Assembly (NCBI GenBank): GCA_014773175.1
Contig: VXCM01000992.1
Coordinates: 62,001-126,000, forward strand
Reading direction: 5' to 3'
Source: Lucifuga dentata
Lineage: Eukaryota; Chordata; Actinopteri; Ophidiiformes; Bythitidae
Length of the DNA stretch: 64,000 nt
Below, one piece after another: positions 13,578 through 26,271 of this stretch (its first letter is position 1; each line of letters starts with the position of its first letter). Below the pieces are notes generated by a model. That model saw only the letters and a list, made by a program, of their open reading frames with translations. It was not told the DNA's origin and did no database searches. The position numbers were made by a program, and so were the translations under genes.

Positions 13578-15244
13578 AATTTCATAGGACAGAGAGAAAC
13601 AAAGGGAGAGATAAGAGTAACAAAACAATGTGAGTATATACTGTGTAATTGTTCTAAATATACTGTGTTAATTGTTCATACAGTGGCTCAGCCCAGGCCT
13701 AGATACCAGCAACACTGTCTGGGAACATTAACTATCCAGGGAGCTCATTATGTAAATAGCTTACAGTATGCTGCAGAATTTAAAAGAATCCCTTGCTTTT
13801 TACAAAGGTTTGCCCTTTTGGCCTAATTCACTTTGTGATGCTAAACATCTGCACTCTGTAATGCTGGAAGCAGTGATAAACACTTGCATGCCTATGACTA
13901 TAATCCTCTCCACTTCAATAACAAATGACGAACAAACAGCTTTTCAAATCCCTCTGAATCCTCCCTTCTTCACTCCATGAACACTGTCTTGTCCCTAAAT
14001 ATCCCCTGACCTATTTCAGACTGTCTTGCATAAAACTGGGATACTCACAGCAACACTGTCTGCAGTCTGAGTTGTGTCTAGAAAAAGTGTGGAAAACTTA
14101 AATGCAACAATGTGGTGAAGCTGATCTACTAACAGAGACATGAAGAGGATTTTGGAGCAAAGTCTAATTGCTTTTGCATATTGACTATGTATAAAAAAAG
14201 TACAAAGCAGAAAATAATATTCTGTGTGTCATGTAACAGACATCAATCTATCATCTATCGATAGTTATACGAGAGCCAGTTCTTGCCCACTCATTGTACA
14301 TTCCAACTAAAACAACTGTAGCGTCTCCAAAGTCAGATGCTAGAAACTGTTGTCTCAACTTTATTAGAACAACTTAAAGTGGGTCACGGGTGGCCGTAAC
14401 TGATGTCGTACACAGATAACAAAGGTCTAGGAAACTCCTAGGCTCATTATGGCTTCACACCAGCACCAACATAAGCATGGAGAGCAGGCACACACCTGGA
14501 TAAGACTCCGCCCATTTCCTGTCTACCAATCCTCGATCTCCGTCCATGGGAACAACCTCAGTGATTGACTTGACTGAGATGAATTCATCAGCATCAAACA
14601 CCCTCAACAAAATCTCAGCAAATAAATATGAGTTAACAGTTAACAATTTCTGAACTTTTGTTTCATAAACCAGTGCTCTCTGGAATATTCCGAATTTGTT
14701 GACGGTGGAATATGGAATTTGGAAAATACAAAAATAAATCAGAATGATGATACAACTACATCTTTAGTACATCTGAACCCATTAGAATCCACAGGTTCTG
14801 TTTACTGGTGTACACAGTTCAACCAGATGCTGCAGGAAGGTTTTCTGCCTCGTGGATCCAGACAGAATGGCCTTTTACTGGGCTGCTGTAAAGAACGCCA
14901 GCCTCCTCCAGCTATTCATTATCTTAAGTATGTCTGCAGCAGACAGTAAGCAGGGAGTGTTCAGACACACGATGGAGAGGACTGCTGAAACAAGCTTTTC
15001 AAAAGCTGAGATCTCATAAGACACCGTTCATTAATTTGAGAGAATCTGATGGGTCTGTTTAAGATGGCCGATACTGTTGGGTTGTTGCTTTAACAATATT
15101 AGGCTTACTGTTCTAACAAGGCAAGTATTTAATTATTATTCATTTCAAAATAGGACTTCTGTATTATGTCACTGTTGAATTAAGTCATTTTGTGTTTGCA
15201 ACCTTTTCCTACCCTTAAAATTAATTAATTCTGGACTTCGAAAG

Positions 15245-15401
15245 CACAGAGACAAACACATTCACGCTCTCAGCCCTGTGATAGACTGGCGATCTGTCCA
15301 GGGTATACCCCGCCTCTCGCCCTATGACTGCTGGGATAGGCTCCAGTTCCCCCATGACCCTCAACAGGACAAATGGGTTTAGAAGATGGATGGATGGATG
15401 G
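15245..15401 (+). mobile_element. Fish LINE 3' tail with (ATGG)n end
   Basis: Contains the widespread fish repeat core TGGCGATCTGTCCAGGGTAT, CTGGGATAGGCTCCAG and the terminal (GATG)n run. I recognise it as the 3' end of an L2/Maui-type non-LTR element found throughout teleosts; the family name is from memory. Confidence 0.75.
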
Positions 15402-16249
15402 ACTTCAAAAGCATGACAGATACTTGTTACAAATACTACTGACAACAAGTAAAAAGCAATAACTAAGAAATGATTGAACAAAGACTCTCCAACAATGCCT
15501 GAATGGACAGAAATAGTGAAAGAAATTTATGTAATGGAGCAATTGACCTTCTCTCTGAGACCTGAATCTACAAAATTTGGAAAATACTGGCAAAAATGGA
15601 TATTATATCAAACTGCAAAATTATATTGTTGCTATGTACCTATTTCTTTCAGAGAATTTTGATGTATCTCTCTTGACTTTTGGAGATAAATAGTTACATT
15701 CCCTCTCCCTCTAAAGTATCTATCCACAGAGGTGGACCATAAGGATCTCTAAACTTGGGGGACAATGATGGACACAAAAGAATTGCTGAACTTCATGTTG
15801 TAATGTAACCCATTCCCCTTTGCTTTTCTGTCTTTAGTTTGGTATGCATTTTATTTTACCCATGATGGCCCTGTCTGTTGTTATGTGACTTATTTGTTTT
15901 GTTATTGTAGAAAACAAAATTAATTAATTCTCTGTACAGTGCTTGAAGTGGACCGTTAGTGATTTTCATTTCAGAGTATTGGGACATTTTCAGAACTTCT
16001 CATAAATCTTCCGTACTCTACTGCAGAACAACGCAGAGGGAAACAATAGCAAAGGTTGCAGCCAGATGAATTAATTCGGGGGACTGCGTATATATACCAG
16101 GGACGAGCAACTTTGATGAGGACAGGGGAATAAGACTTCATTCTCACGGTCAAAGGGTCATACATTAAATAAAACAAAAACTACTATGAAATTAGTACAT
16201 ACCTGTCAACACTGAGCTTTGAAAAACAACAAAGATTTTCTGGGACATG

Positions 16250-16276
16250 ACCCCCCCCCCCCNCCCCCCCCCCCCA
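16250..16276. repeat. Poly(C) run with contig join
   Basis: C-run with N at 16263. Confidence 0.85.
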
Positions 16277-17095
16277 ATCCAATCCAATGACCAGCCAATG
16301 GGTGACCAGCACACGGATAAGGGGAATACTGACACCCTTTTTTGTTCACTTCGAGCACTGTCCGTGAATTACCAGGAAAATTTATTATTTATTATCAGAA
16401 GTGGGAATCCCATTTAAGAAAGTAAACTTTTCTACAATTTCTCAGCTCAGCATGAGAGGATGCCTAATTCACTCCAAAATAAATCTGTTCCAGTGATAAT
16501 CTTTGTTTTTGGCATATTGGGCTGCACTCTGTTTACAGGGGATTTACGGAAATTGGATTTAGAATGTTTAACACTGCTTGTTACATGACAAGTGATATCT
16601 CATTCCGAAACAGAGGCCACCATTTCCTAAACAGAATTACAAGCGCAGTTACACCCAAAATGTGACTTTTATGTCTCATGTAAAGCTGCTGCACACAGCA
16701 CAGGCCAGGATTACATGCAGTTTTAACCAGGCTGCACGAGGGGTATTGTATTACTTTATGTCAGTCTGAAGGATCAAATACTATATCCACCATGGAATAT
16801 AGTATTAGAAATGTGACAGCCAAAACATAAATCATTCCTGTTTAGTACCAGAACACCCTGAAAACTACTTCTGATTCCTCTAAACAGTGTAAACAGAGAT
16901 GGTGACAATCGAGATCAGCATTTTACTTATTGTGCTTTCCTTAATGGCTGACGCATTTTGACAGTCAGTTAATCAGCTTATGTCATTAAACTTTCACTGG
17001 TTTTTAATCTTGGAGAAAGTAAAAATGCAAAAACATAGACAACAATAGTCAATCTAACAAATGCTTGAAATGAATGAACATAATTACTACTGTAA

Positions 17096-17160
17096 ATAGA
17101 ATAGAATAGAATAGCTTTATTGTCATTATACGTAACATAATGAAATTACAGACAAACATA
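17096..17160 (+). mobile_element. Retroelement 3' tail, (ATAGA)n CTTTATTGTCATT type
   Basis: (ATAGA)n followed by CTTTATTGTCATTATACG and TGAAATTACAGAC is a frequent fish retroelement terminus. Only about 60 bp is present. The family is not assigned. Confidence 0.5.
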
Positions 17161-18720
17161 GTGTCTAAATAACATGCTCTAAACTCTCAAAATGATTGAA
17201 TTCTTATGAAAATAATCATGCAGAAATGTAGATAATCATAAAAGGAAAAGATAAATACGGACCAATGTCCTGATTATTCCCACCATGCTCCTCTAAAAGT
17301 AGCACTGATCACAACTTCCTGGTTTAGTCACATGACAGAACATATTATGCCAACTGCAGAGCCCAAATTACCAGTAGATGGTTCTCAAAATAAGGTAAAT
17401 ATTAAACTCCAATTTAGCATTTAAGACATTTAACATACAACTATATCAATACTTATTTTAGCATGAGACCATTAAATAATCCCGCCACGCTCGCCCACCA
17501 TTTTTCTGGTTGTCACTGTTGCTGCTGATGTCACTTGACATTACTGCCACCAAGATTTTTGCAAATATTGCACCTTATGAACAGGTAGCATTATTTCTTG
17601 GGAACACACAAAAGCTAATGCTTCAGATGAATATACTGCATGAAAACTGAGTCAAGTAACAGTAACTGTTAGTTACTGGAGGTAACTATTAGTAGCTTCA
17701 GATGAATGTAGGACAAACATGGCAGCCATCATGGGTACACTTATTATCAAGTAACAGAAACTGCAAAGCCGACTTTATTATTTTATTTTATAACATGAAA
17801 GATATTCAACATTTTGATGCAGCATGCAGATTTATGCCATTGTATGCTTAAAACTACACAACCAACCTGATTTGAAGCCCAGTCATACCCCCCCTCCAAA
17901 AAAAAAAAAAAAAANAAAAAAAAAAAAAAAAGTTCCACCTGCTATTGATCTTTCGAAAGTCAGAAAACATTTTTCATTTTCATTCAAATTACGTTCATTA
18001 TGGAATTTATATTTTTCTGACATGTTATTGATTTCACTTAGTGTAGCAAAACACAAAACACATAACTTTAGCATTTCCATGGTTTTATTTTGTCAGACAG
18101 ATGGTCAAACTGGAAATCATATTTTTGCCAAGTTGATTGGAAATCTATTTTAGGGACAGAAATAAGGATGTAGCCACTTCACCTGATGCTGTTTTCATTT
18201 AGTCTGATAGGTCTGTTTGGTCTAATGCTTCCTCCCATGATAATTGCATGACATTTTAACCTCTGCAGTGTTTCTCCTGAGGTCTGAACGCTTTTGGTCT
18301 GAGGATGAGGCTGTTTTCTATTATGTCTGAGGATGGATGCCAAATGAGGATATCTTTCTTAATTTATGTAATCAAAGTGATGATAATAATGTTATGTGTA
18401 GCATTAGTCAAAAAGTCACCAAAGAAGCACAGGCACTGAAACATGGTCTGGATGAGAGTTACAGCAACGTATTAAGGCTCCTCACTTGTTGATGTGCACC
18501 TTGTTGCATATTAAACCATTAGTGTCTTGTTTGTAATGAAGCAGGAAGAGCAGCAGGAAGGAGCTGATTAAACTAATCTTGTAAATGACTGGCTTCCTTC
18601 ATCTTCTACTGATTAAACACCCCAAACCCTAAATGGTGTCTGCTAGTTAAGTGAGACAGGAAGAGAATCTTGAGAGGTTGTGTGAGTGTGTGTGTCTGGG
18701 TAGCTGCTGACGTTCCTATC

Positions 18721-19663
18721 ACTGTTTTTGAACTGTACTATGTGTACTACACAGTCTGGAAACAGGCTGTTTTAGGTACTGTTTCTTTAAGGCCCTACGG
18801 GAAACCCCTGCTCTGTTCTGATGGGTCAGTTGCATCAGGTCTGACCTGAGAACAATCTGGGTGTCTAAGCAGGTGTGTAGGCGAGTAAATATAAATGTGT
18901 TAGTAGTTGACATCAGCATGTGGCAGAAGTAAAGGAATAATGAAAACAAAGCTGTTTCTATAGGCGTAAACCTTAAGTTTTGGAAATTAAAGGACCATAC
19001 TACCCATTTCGCATGTTTGAGCCAAATATATTCAATTTTCATACACATAAGGTTACTGACAACCATTTCCCAAAGGATAAAACTGTATTTCAGCTTTCCT
19101 GATATTTTGCAAAATCTCTTAATCTTTCAAAATCACATATTGAAGCGATACACCCACCTTAAAAATCGATGTTTCGCCTGCTAATAGCAACTCATATAGT
19201 AACAAAGCCTTATGAAGTCACAGTCGTTTAAATTTTTTGATAAATGCAGATTTCTTTTGGGACTATATTCCCCGGTGGAGACATACATTCTGTCTGTGCT
19301 TTTTATTGCTCTTAAATGCTAAAATTACTAAACTTTGGAAAAACTCTGAATACATGTGTTGTTCATGATGATGGATTACCTATCCCAAGAATGTTTCAAG
19401 TATCAACAAGTTGATTTTAATAGCGTACCAGAATGAACTGAAACCAATGGCGGTAAGGAAAATTGGAAAAAAAATTTAATTCACCATTCCGTTAGTATGC
19501 TTTGGGAAATGATTGTCATTGACTTTACATGTATGAAAATTGAATATATTAGGCTCAAACATGCATGATCGCTGGCACGGTCCTTTAAATAACACATACT
19601 CCTAATTATGTAACACCATAGAAATAATCGGAAATAACAGAAAGTGTAATGTGTCCCCTTTAA
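18721..19663 (+). mobile_element. MITE-2 copy b, interrupted by MITE-1
   Basis: The left part (about 18721-18986) contains the family block around AACAGGCTGTTTTAGGTACTG and CAGGTGTGTAGG. The right part (19589-19663) ends with AGTGTAATGTGTCCCCTTTAA. Comparison with 25718-26271 shows the two parts are continuous once MITE-1 copy A is removed. The left terminus is lost. Confidence 0.7.
18987..19588 (-). mobile_element. MITE-1 copy A, nested inside a MITE-2 copy
   Basis: A full-length copy of about 600 bp, in reverse orientation to the pomp copy, bounded by TTAA on both sides (18987-18990 and 19585-19588). Its flanks continue the MITE-2 sequence on the two sides, so MITE-1 inserted later. Confidence 0.85.
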
Positions 19664-22565
19664 AATGTATAAAACATTTCACAATGGACTGCTTAATCAG
19701 CTTAACAAATATTCAACAAAATAACAAAAGTCATTTGCAAGTCATCAAATAATGAAATTGTTAAAGTTGACAATTTAAACATCTTCAAGAGTTCAGAAAT
19801 GTAGATCCCAAACAATTGAACAAGATGAATGTTTGTACTGGAAAAATTACAAAAAATCAAGTGTGGTGTACTTTTTCTTTCTCCGCAAATGATGAAACAT
19901 TTGCTGTTTATTGATGTTAGTGTGATATGAGAAGACGTGGACAACGCCTTTGCAGCAGCGGCACATAATATCATCACAACATATTTTTGATTTATATGCA
20001 TCATCAAAAGGGAATCATTATTCAGGCGCATTAAAGGGAAACTCATCAGTGTTGTTTGTACAAGTCCACAGAAACATTTTATGACCGTGGCAAAGAGAGG
20101 ATACATTTTCATGCAAAGGTATTTTTCAGAGATGTGTACAAATCCATAAACAGCTCCTCCTTAAACTCAATGAAGCACTCATATAAAGACAGACGTGGAC
20201 CTTTTGGTAAGTATTCAGTGACCAAGTATGAGGTTATTAGTGGTTTTAGAACTTAACAGCAATATTTGTTTGCAGTAATATTTGTAGAATTCATAAATTA
20301 AACCATTAATTATGGCAGTTAATGGTGAAAAAGTAATTTGCAGAGAAGTGTTTGATGAGAACTGCAATAAAAGGAACTCTTGTTCCGTTTATATCAATCA
20401 ATGCACAACTTCCGACCAATAAAGTCAAACAAAGGCACCATTTGGGAATATAATAAAAGGCTGGAGATAATAGGTTGCTTTTCTTGTGGAAATTAAATTT
20501 TCTTTGCAATGCCTGATTTTCAATTTCCATAATGGTTCAAAAGGTTACAGAAATGAAATTACAATCAAAATTAAAAAAGCAATGTCTGTTTCATGTTTTA
20601 TCTTCTTTTTGTTCCACACTTTTAAGAATCCATCATTTTTAAGCAGCACAAAGCCAGGAAAATCCTCTCAGACAAAAAAAAATCCTTATCTTTCTCTTTC
20701 CATAATAATGGAAATCAAATACATTTTATTGCTCATAAAAATTCTAATTAATGCTGGGTTTAGAAAACGAGGCCAATCAGTCAATATTATCTACGGTCGG
20801 GGCTGGATGCGGTCTCGGCTGTGAAGCAAAGCCAGGACTCAGAGATGACAGACTGTAATATCTCATTTCTGTCGGTGCGGGTCTGAAAGTGGGACCGGTG
20901 CTGCAGAGATGCCAGGCTGCTGTGCTGAGAAGAGCCTGACGCTGCATCTCAGGCTGCCTCGTTCTGCTTCGCTTCACTCACTTTGCAGATGAGGTTGGCA
21001 GTGGCAGCCTGCTCCATATTTCAGACTAATTTATGACCTCTGCAGAGGAGGGTGTGCATTAGGAAGATCAGCCACATCAACCTCTGGCACACTGCCACAA
21101 CTGGGCATGAGAAGGCAGAAGAAAGCACATATACGCTAGTGTGTGTTTGTGTGTTGGCATGAGCATGTGCATTCAATTAAAGCTGCAATATATTAAATTT
21201 GCAGAGCTTTCGTGGCACTCCGATTTCAGCAGCTGCTCTCCATGTCTCCTGACAACTGTATGCAGTTGTCAGTCTTTGCTACTGGCAAATCTGTCCATTC
21301 ACGAGTGGATGTTATGTGTTAAAGTCCATCTTGGCTATTTTTGGCTGTACAAACAATGTAAAGAGGATTGATATGATGGTAGAAAAAGAGAGAAAAAGTA
21401 AAGAAAAATGAGACAGTTAAATTAGTTTGATCAATCGCCTATTTCCTATGCTGTTCTAGCATCTCTAACAGGGCATTTTCAATTGCAGAGCAGTTCGCTT
21501 CCCTCTTCTCGTGACTCTAATGAGTCCAACAACTCATGTGACTCGGACTCGGACTCTCACATGACTCTCATGTAATCTGAGGAGTTACCTGGTCCAAGGT
21601 GTGTCACTCAGAATACTGTATATGCCGATTACTACCATCCACTGACTCAAAATTGAAGAAGCTTCATGGATGGTGAAAACATCTTCAAGACCAAAACAAG
21701 TCCAGTTGCATTTAACTATTCCTGCTCAAGTAGGATATCAATGACCTGGATGACTGAGAATCTTCATAGACAGTTTGATCAGCCATCTAAGAGGATTCAA
21801 CAAGTCCTCATACCTGAATGACAAAGCTAAAACTATTTGGTTAAAGTACAGGTAAAGGTCGTAGTCATGCTTTTAAAAACAGTCAAGGTGACAGAAAGAT
21901 CACCATTGTGTTTAGAGGAAAACAGACAAAAAATGCAAATCCTGGCACTCAAAGTCAAAGCCAAATGAATAATTCTCTGTATCTTTTCACAGCACTTTAA
22001 GAATGTCAGAATCTTTCCAGCTTTGGCACTGAACAAAGCAAATCAAAATGTCTTTATCCAACTTTTTAGTGCTGTTAATCATCAACTAACTCATCCTCTG
22101 TGTGAATAAGTTGTTGTTTTACCCTTAAAGGCTCTGCACACCAATGATTGCCCCACACTGGCGTTTTGGGCTAATTAGACCTCTTCTGAGGACTGTGTGG
22201 GCGTCAGACTGTGTTTTATTGACATCTCTCTCTTCTGATAGGTTTGTTAACACCTGTTAGGGTGGGTTCACTATATGGCATGACATCAAACTCCCAGCAA
22301 CTTCAGCCTGAACTAAAAAACAACTGTGTTGCAGATGACCATGGAGCTTTGAATTCATGCTTGTTTGTTTGTTTGTTTTTTTCTCTCCACAGCAGCAGCA
22401 TTAGATCAGAATTTAGATTAGCAGGTTTTGCACATATTGTCATTACTGCGAAAACATATTTGACTACTCATCAGAAACATTACAATAAGAAAAATTAATT
22501 AGGTGAGGGCATCCACAGTCTGCACATCTACATGTATAGGTTATAGAGTTAAGCCTGGTTTATGT
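19664..22565. other. Non-coding; one GC-richer patch at 20.79-21.07 kb
   Basis: A 136-codon minus frame at 19702-20112 has no recognisable family or splice context. The patch 20790-21070 is GC-richer than its surroundings and could be a conserved non-coding element; nothing decisive is visible. Confidence 0.5.
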
Positions 22566-22780
22566 TTAAAGGACCATACTATCCATTTTGCATGTTTGAG
22601 CTAATATATTAATAATACATTTTCATACACGTAACGTTATTGACAATCATTTCCTAAAGCATACTACTACCGCCATTGGTTTCAGTTCATTCTGGTACGC
22701 TATTAAAATCAACTTGTTGATACTTGAAACATTCTTGAGATAGGTAATCCATCATCGTGAACAACATGCATTCAAGTTTA
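22566..22780 (+). mobile_element. MITE-1 copy B, 3' truncated
   Basis: Starts at TTAAAGGACC and follows the family for about 215 bp, through the CCGCCATTGGTTTCAGTTCA segment and AATCCATCATCGTGAACAAC. It then breaks off into an AT-only stretch of TAAT/TTAA repeats (22780-22830). The right terminus is missing. Confidence 0.8.
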
Positions 22781-23455
22781 ATTAATAATAATATATAATA
22801 ATTAATTAATAATTAATAATCATTAAGCAGTTGGTCAGTTAAATAATGAGTTGATTGAGTTGATGAGATGCATTTTTCACTATTTTTTTAAACAAAAGTA
22901 GATATGATATACATTTATTTACCAGCTCAAACTTATATATTGAATATTTTTCTCATTAGGCAGTATTGTACTGAATATAGTACTTGCAGTATGTCATGCA
23001 AAAGTATGCTTCCTCTTTCTAAGTTTTTATAGAATTTAACTCCCACCTTCCTTCACTAAGGGTGGGTGGTATGTAAAGCTAACAGGACACAGCCACAGTT
23101 TTGCCTGTAGTGCTGACCTCCTTCGATGACAACCATATGCTCCTATATTAAATATGTATGTCTGTGAAATGAAAGAGACGTGAAATTCAATATGTTCAGC
23201 ATCCTAAAGAAATCAGTCTTGTATATATGCCCGTGGCAGCGCTCCCATATGGTTTGATGTAAAGGTTGATGTCAACATTTTCAAGAACTTCGGGTGAGGG
23301 AGTCCCAGTACAGACAAATAAGACATTTTATCCCATATGTCACTCACAAGGTTATGCCAATACGCAGTGATGTCAGCAGCACGACTCCAACAAGTGTTTT
23401 GTTCTCTACAATCTAACACATAATATGCAGGAGTTCACATGTTTTAATGACTGTT

Positions 23456-24369
23456 AGTCCAGGTGATATGTGCCAAATCTGAGGTGAAATGTTCACTTTT
23501 TCACAAAAGCAGAAACTTGGTACACTTGTGCAGTTTGGGGCCTGAACATTTTCAGAAATGGAGCCATCGCAAAAATGCCTGCTGGCGGCCATGGTGGCCA
23601 TTTTACTTTCCACCATAACTGAATTATGTATTTTGCATCATATCTCCTGAACCAAACATGATAACACAGAATAGGTGATATATGTGCTATATTTTGATGG
23701 TTAAGGATTACAATGATACCATATACAACATCATAAACTGTTCAGGTGAATAGTTAATGGTGAATTCAGTGACGTTGTGAGAAGGAAATCACAGTATCTG
23801 AGAACCTAGGCTAGACTTTTTAATATCACGTCTGTTGCTTTCATGTTGTGTAGAGTTTTAAAAGCTTAATCCTTTTGTTCATTAACACTGACAATACAGT
23901 GACTGTAAACACTAGAACAATATTCAATATGACCTTAACAACTTGACTTAACAAGAATGAGTCAAACACAAAGATTTACTTCAAAAAATTTATTTCAGAA
24001 ATATTTCTGTTTGATTGTTGTTATTGTTGTTGTTATTGTTGAACCTATTCTTCACTGTCTCCTTCACCCCCTGCAGTCTTTCTTGCAACTACAACTTAAG
24101 AGTTCAAGGATGTTGTATATGGTATCATTGTAATCCTTGACCATAAAAACATAGGGGTAGACATCATCTATTCCATGTTATCATGTTTGGTACAGGAGAT
24201 ATGATGCAGAATACATAATTCGGTTATGGCGAACATTAAAATGGCTGCCATGACACGTTTTTGCAGTGGCTTAATTTCTGAAAATGTTCAGGGCCCCAAA
24301 CTGTACAAGTGTACCAAGTTTCATGCTTTTATGAAAAAGTGAACATCATTTTCACATATCACCTGGACT
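23456..24369. mobile_element. Foldback element with inverted arms of about 265-275 bp
   Basis: The left arm 23456-23732 and right arm 24109-24369 are reverse complements with scattered mismatches and small indels. The outer end is AGTCCAGGTGATATGTG and the inner end TACAACATC. The loop of about 376 bp (23733-24108) has no open frame of note. No terminal target duplication is evident. It fits a foldback/MITE-like DNA transposon derivative; an inverted segmental duplication of unique DNA is the alternative. Confidence 0.7.
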
Positions 24370-24507
24370 AGGTGAATTCTTTTCTCTCTGTCCTTTTTCT
24401 GTCAGTAACAAAAACAAATCGGTTGATCAACTTCCTCTAAGGTCAAAGAAAAATGGACATTTATAGGAGCTCAAATATGGAATAAAGGCAAAGTCAAGAT
24501 GTGACTG

Positions 24508-24538
<31 letters not shown>

Positions 24539-25717
24539 TGCCATTTTTACAGTTACACCGATCCAACCAGGGGTGTAGTACAATTTCAAGCGTTAAAAAA
24601 ATAAATAAACTGCACATATTCCTTTCAGTGATTACACTCTGTGATGTCATGCTGCTGTGAAGCGCCTCATACTCTCAGGTTTCAATCATTGACAGATCAA
24701 GTATCAGGTTATTAAGTCCAGGGCCAAACAGGCCAATCAGAAGTATAATCAGCCACTAGAAACTCTCTTGATGATATCACCATGCAGATATACCCTGTTA
24801 GGATGCTATTAGACCGTACTGTGGCTACTCGTAGTAACATGATATCACAGCTGTTAAATCATTATGTATGTCAGATACATGTATTGCATGTGGTGATGAG
24901 AACGCTAAGTGAGTCAGAGAAAGGAGAAGTGAGAGAAAATTAAATTTGCAATGCTAATAGAAAAATCCTATTATCTCCACATTTATGTAATGTCTGTGAT
25001 ACGGTGGAGAAATGACTGCTAAGATATTATTTTTTCTTACTGTGATAAAATATTAGAAGCAGCAGTGATCTTTGATTCACCTTTGATTTCTGCTTTAATG
25101 ATGAACCAGTATGAAATCAAATTTGGACAAGTGTGAGGAGAAAAAAAAAAAAGAGAAAGGCAGTCAAAGAGAATGACTGGTGACGCTGATCAACCAAAGG
25201 AAAGCAAGAACAAATAATAATCAAAGTGAAAAATACTATAGTTATGCTTCACTTGCAGCATTTCATGTCCCTGAAGAACCCAAACTAACTTCATAAAAAG
25301 GCAGTGACGTAAGTACTCACTGCATCAGGAAAAGTGTGAAGTCGGTGGCAAGAAAAGAATAGCAGAAAACACGACAACAGAAAATGTAGGAGGAGTGCTT
25401 CTACGTTCCAGGAAGAGCTGTGACAAACACTGGCTGAGAATTGGACAAATCAGAAATAATGCACAACACAGTTTGAAGAAGATATCTGAAGAAATTTTTC
25501 AAAGGAAAGCAGCGAGGGCCTTGACGTTTTTCATCACACAATCGATAAAAACTTGTAATCCACTTGCTTGAGAAAGGCGGTCCATCAAAGTTTTCTCCTT
25601 ATTTATTTATTTATTTATTTAGTAATAGTTGTGTTAAAGTTTGTGGTTCTGAATCTGCAAGAAAAGATTCTGTTGACAGTCTGATGCTGTGTTCAAGTAC
25701 GCTCTGACATTTTCAAT
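24370..25717. other. Non-coding between foldback and MITE-2
   Basis: Contains (GT)n at 24.5 kb and a (TTTA)n run at about 25598-25620. No gene seen. Confidence 0.6.
24510..24539. repeat. (GT)n microsatellite
   Basis: About 14 GT units. Confidence 0.9.
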
Positions 25718-26271
25718 ACAGATTTCCATGTTCTTTTTTTCATTTCATTTATTTTCATAAAACCTTTGCAATGGTTTATTGCGCAAAATAACACACTGAT
25801 CCATTTCTATTCTTCCTTGCTGCAGCACCGCTGTACATACTGAGTGAAAACAAGCTGTTTCAGCTACTGTCTCATTAAGGCACCCTCTGAAAAGCTCACT
25901 TTCTTCTGTTTTCTGATGGGAAGATCCTCAGAATTTTGGCCAGATACTCCCATGCTAGCCTTGTACTCTTTGTTTGTGTCTAGCCAGGTGTGTAGGTGTA
26001 AATTTAGTTGTATTACTTGTTGATGTCATCATGTTGCAGAATAAAGGACTAATCAGAAATAACACTTTAAGATCACTTCAGGACCTACAGGTTTGTTTTA
26101 CTGGATACAGTATATTTCTATACGTGTGAACCTCGTGAAGGGAAATAAAGAGTATGCAAGAAGCTTTACAACCTTGATGTTCAATGACAACCAAAATGTT
26201 CAACACATACTCGACCTATTTAAAGATTAAAAAAGCACAATGGGACAAAAAGCATAGTATGTCTCTTTTAA
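25718..26271 (+). mobile_element. MITE-2 copy c, uninterrupted
   Basis: Shares with the other copies CCTTTGCAATGGTTTAT, GCACCGCTGTACATACTGAG, the GGTGTGTAGG block and the terminal AGTATGTCTCTTTTAA. The right end sits at TTAA (26268-26271); the left end is decayed. It has no coding capacity. Confidence 0.7.

Larger units (their letters stand above)
13086..18720. other. Non-coding with poly(C) joins and retroelement tails
   Basis: Holds the poly(C)/N sites, the LINE tail at 15.2-15.4 kb, the short tail at 17.1 kb and a poly(A)/N at about 17898-17931. Nothing gene-like was seen. Confidence 0.6.

Noticed and set aside
19702..20112. 136-codon minus frame
   Set aside because: No family resemblance and AT-rich sequence without exon boundaries; long frames can arise by chance.
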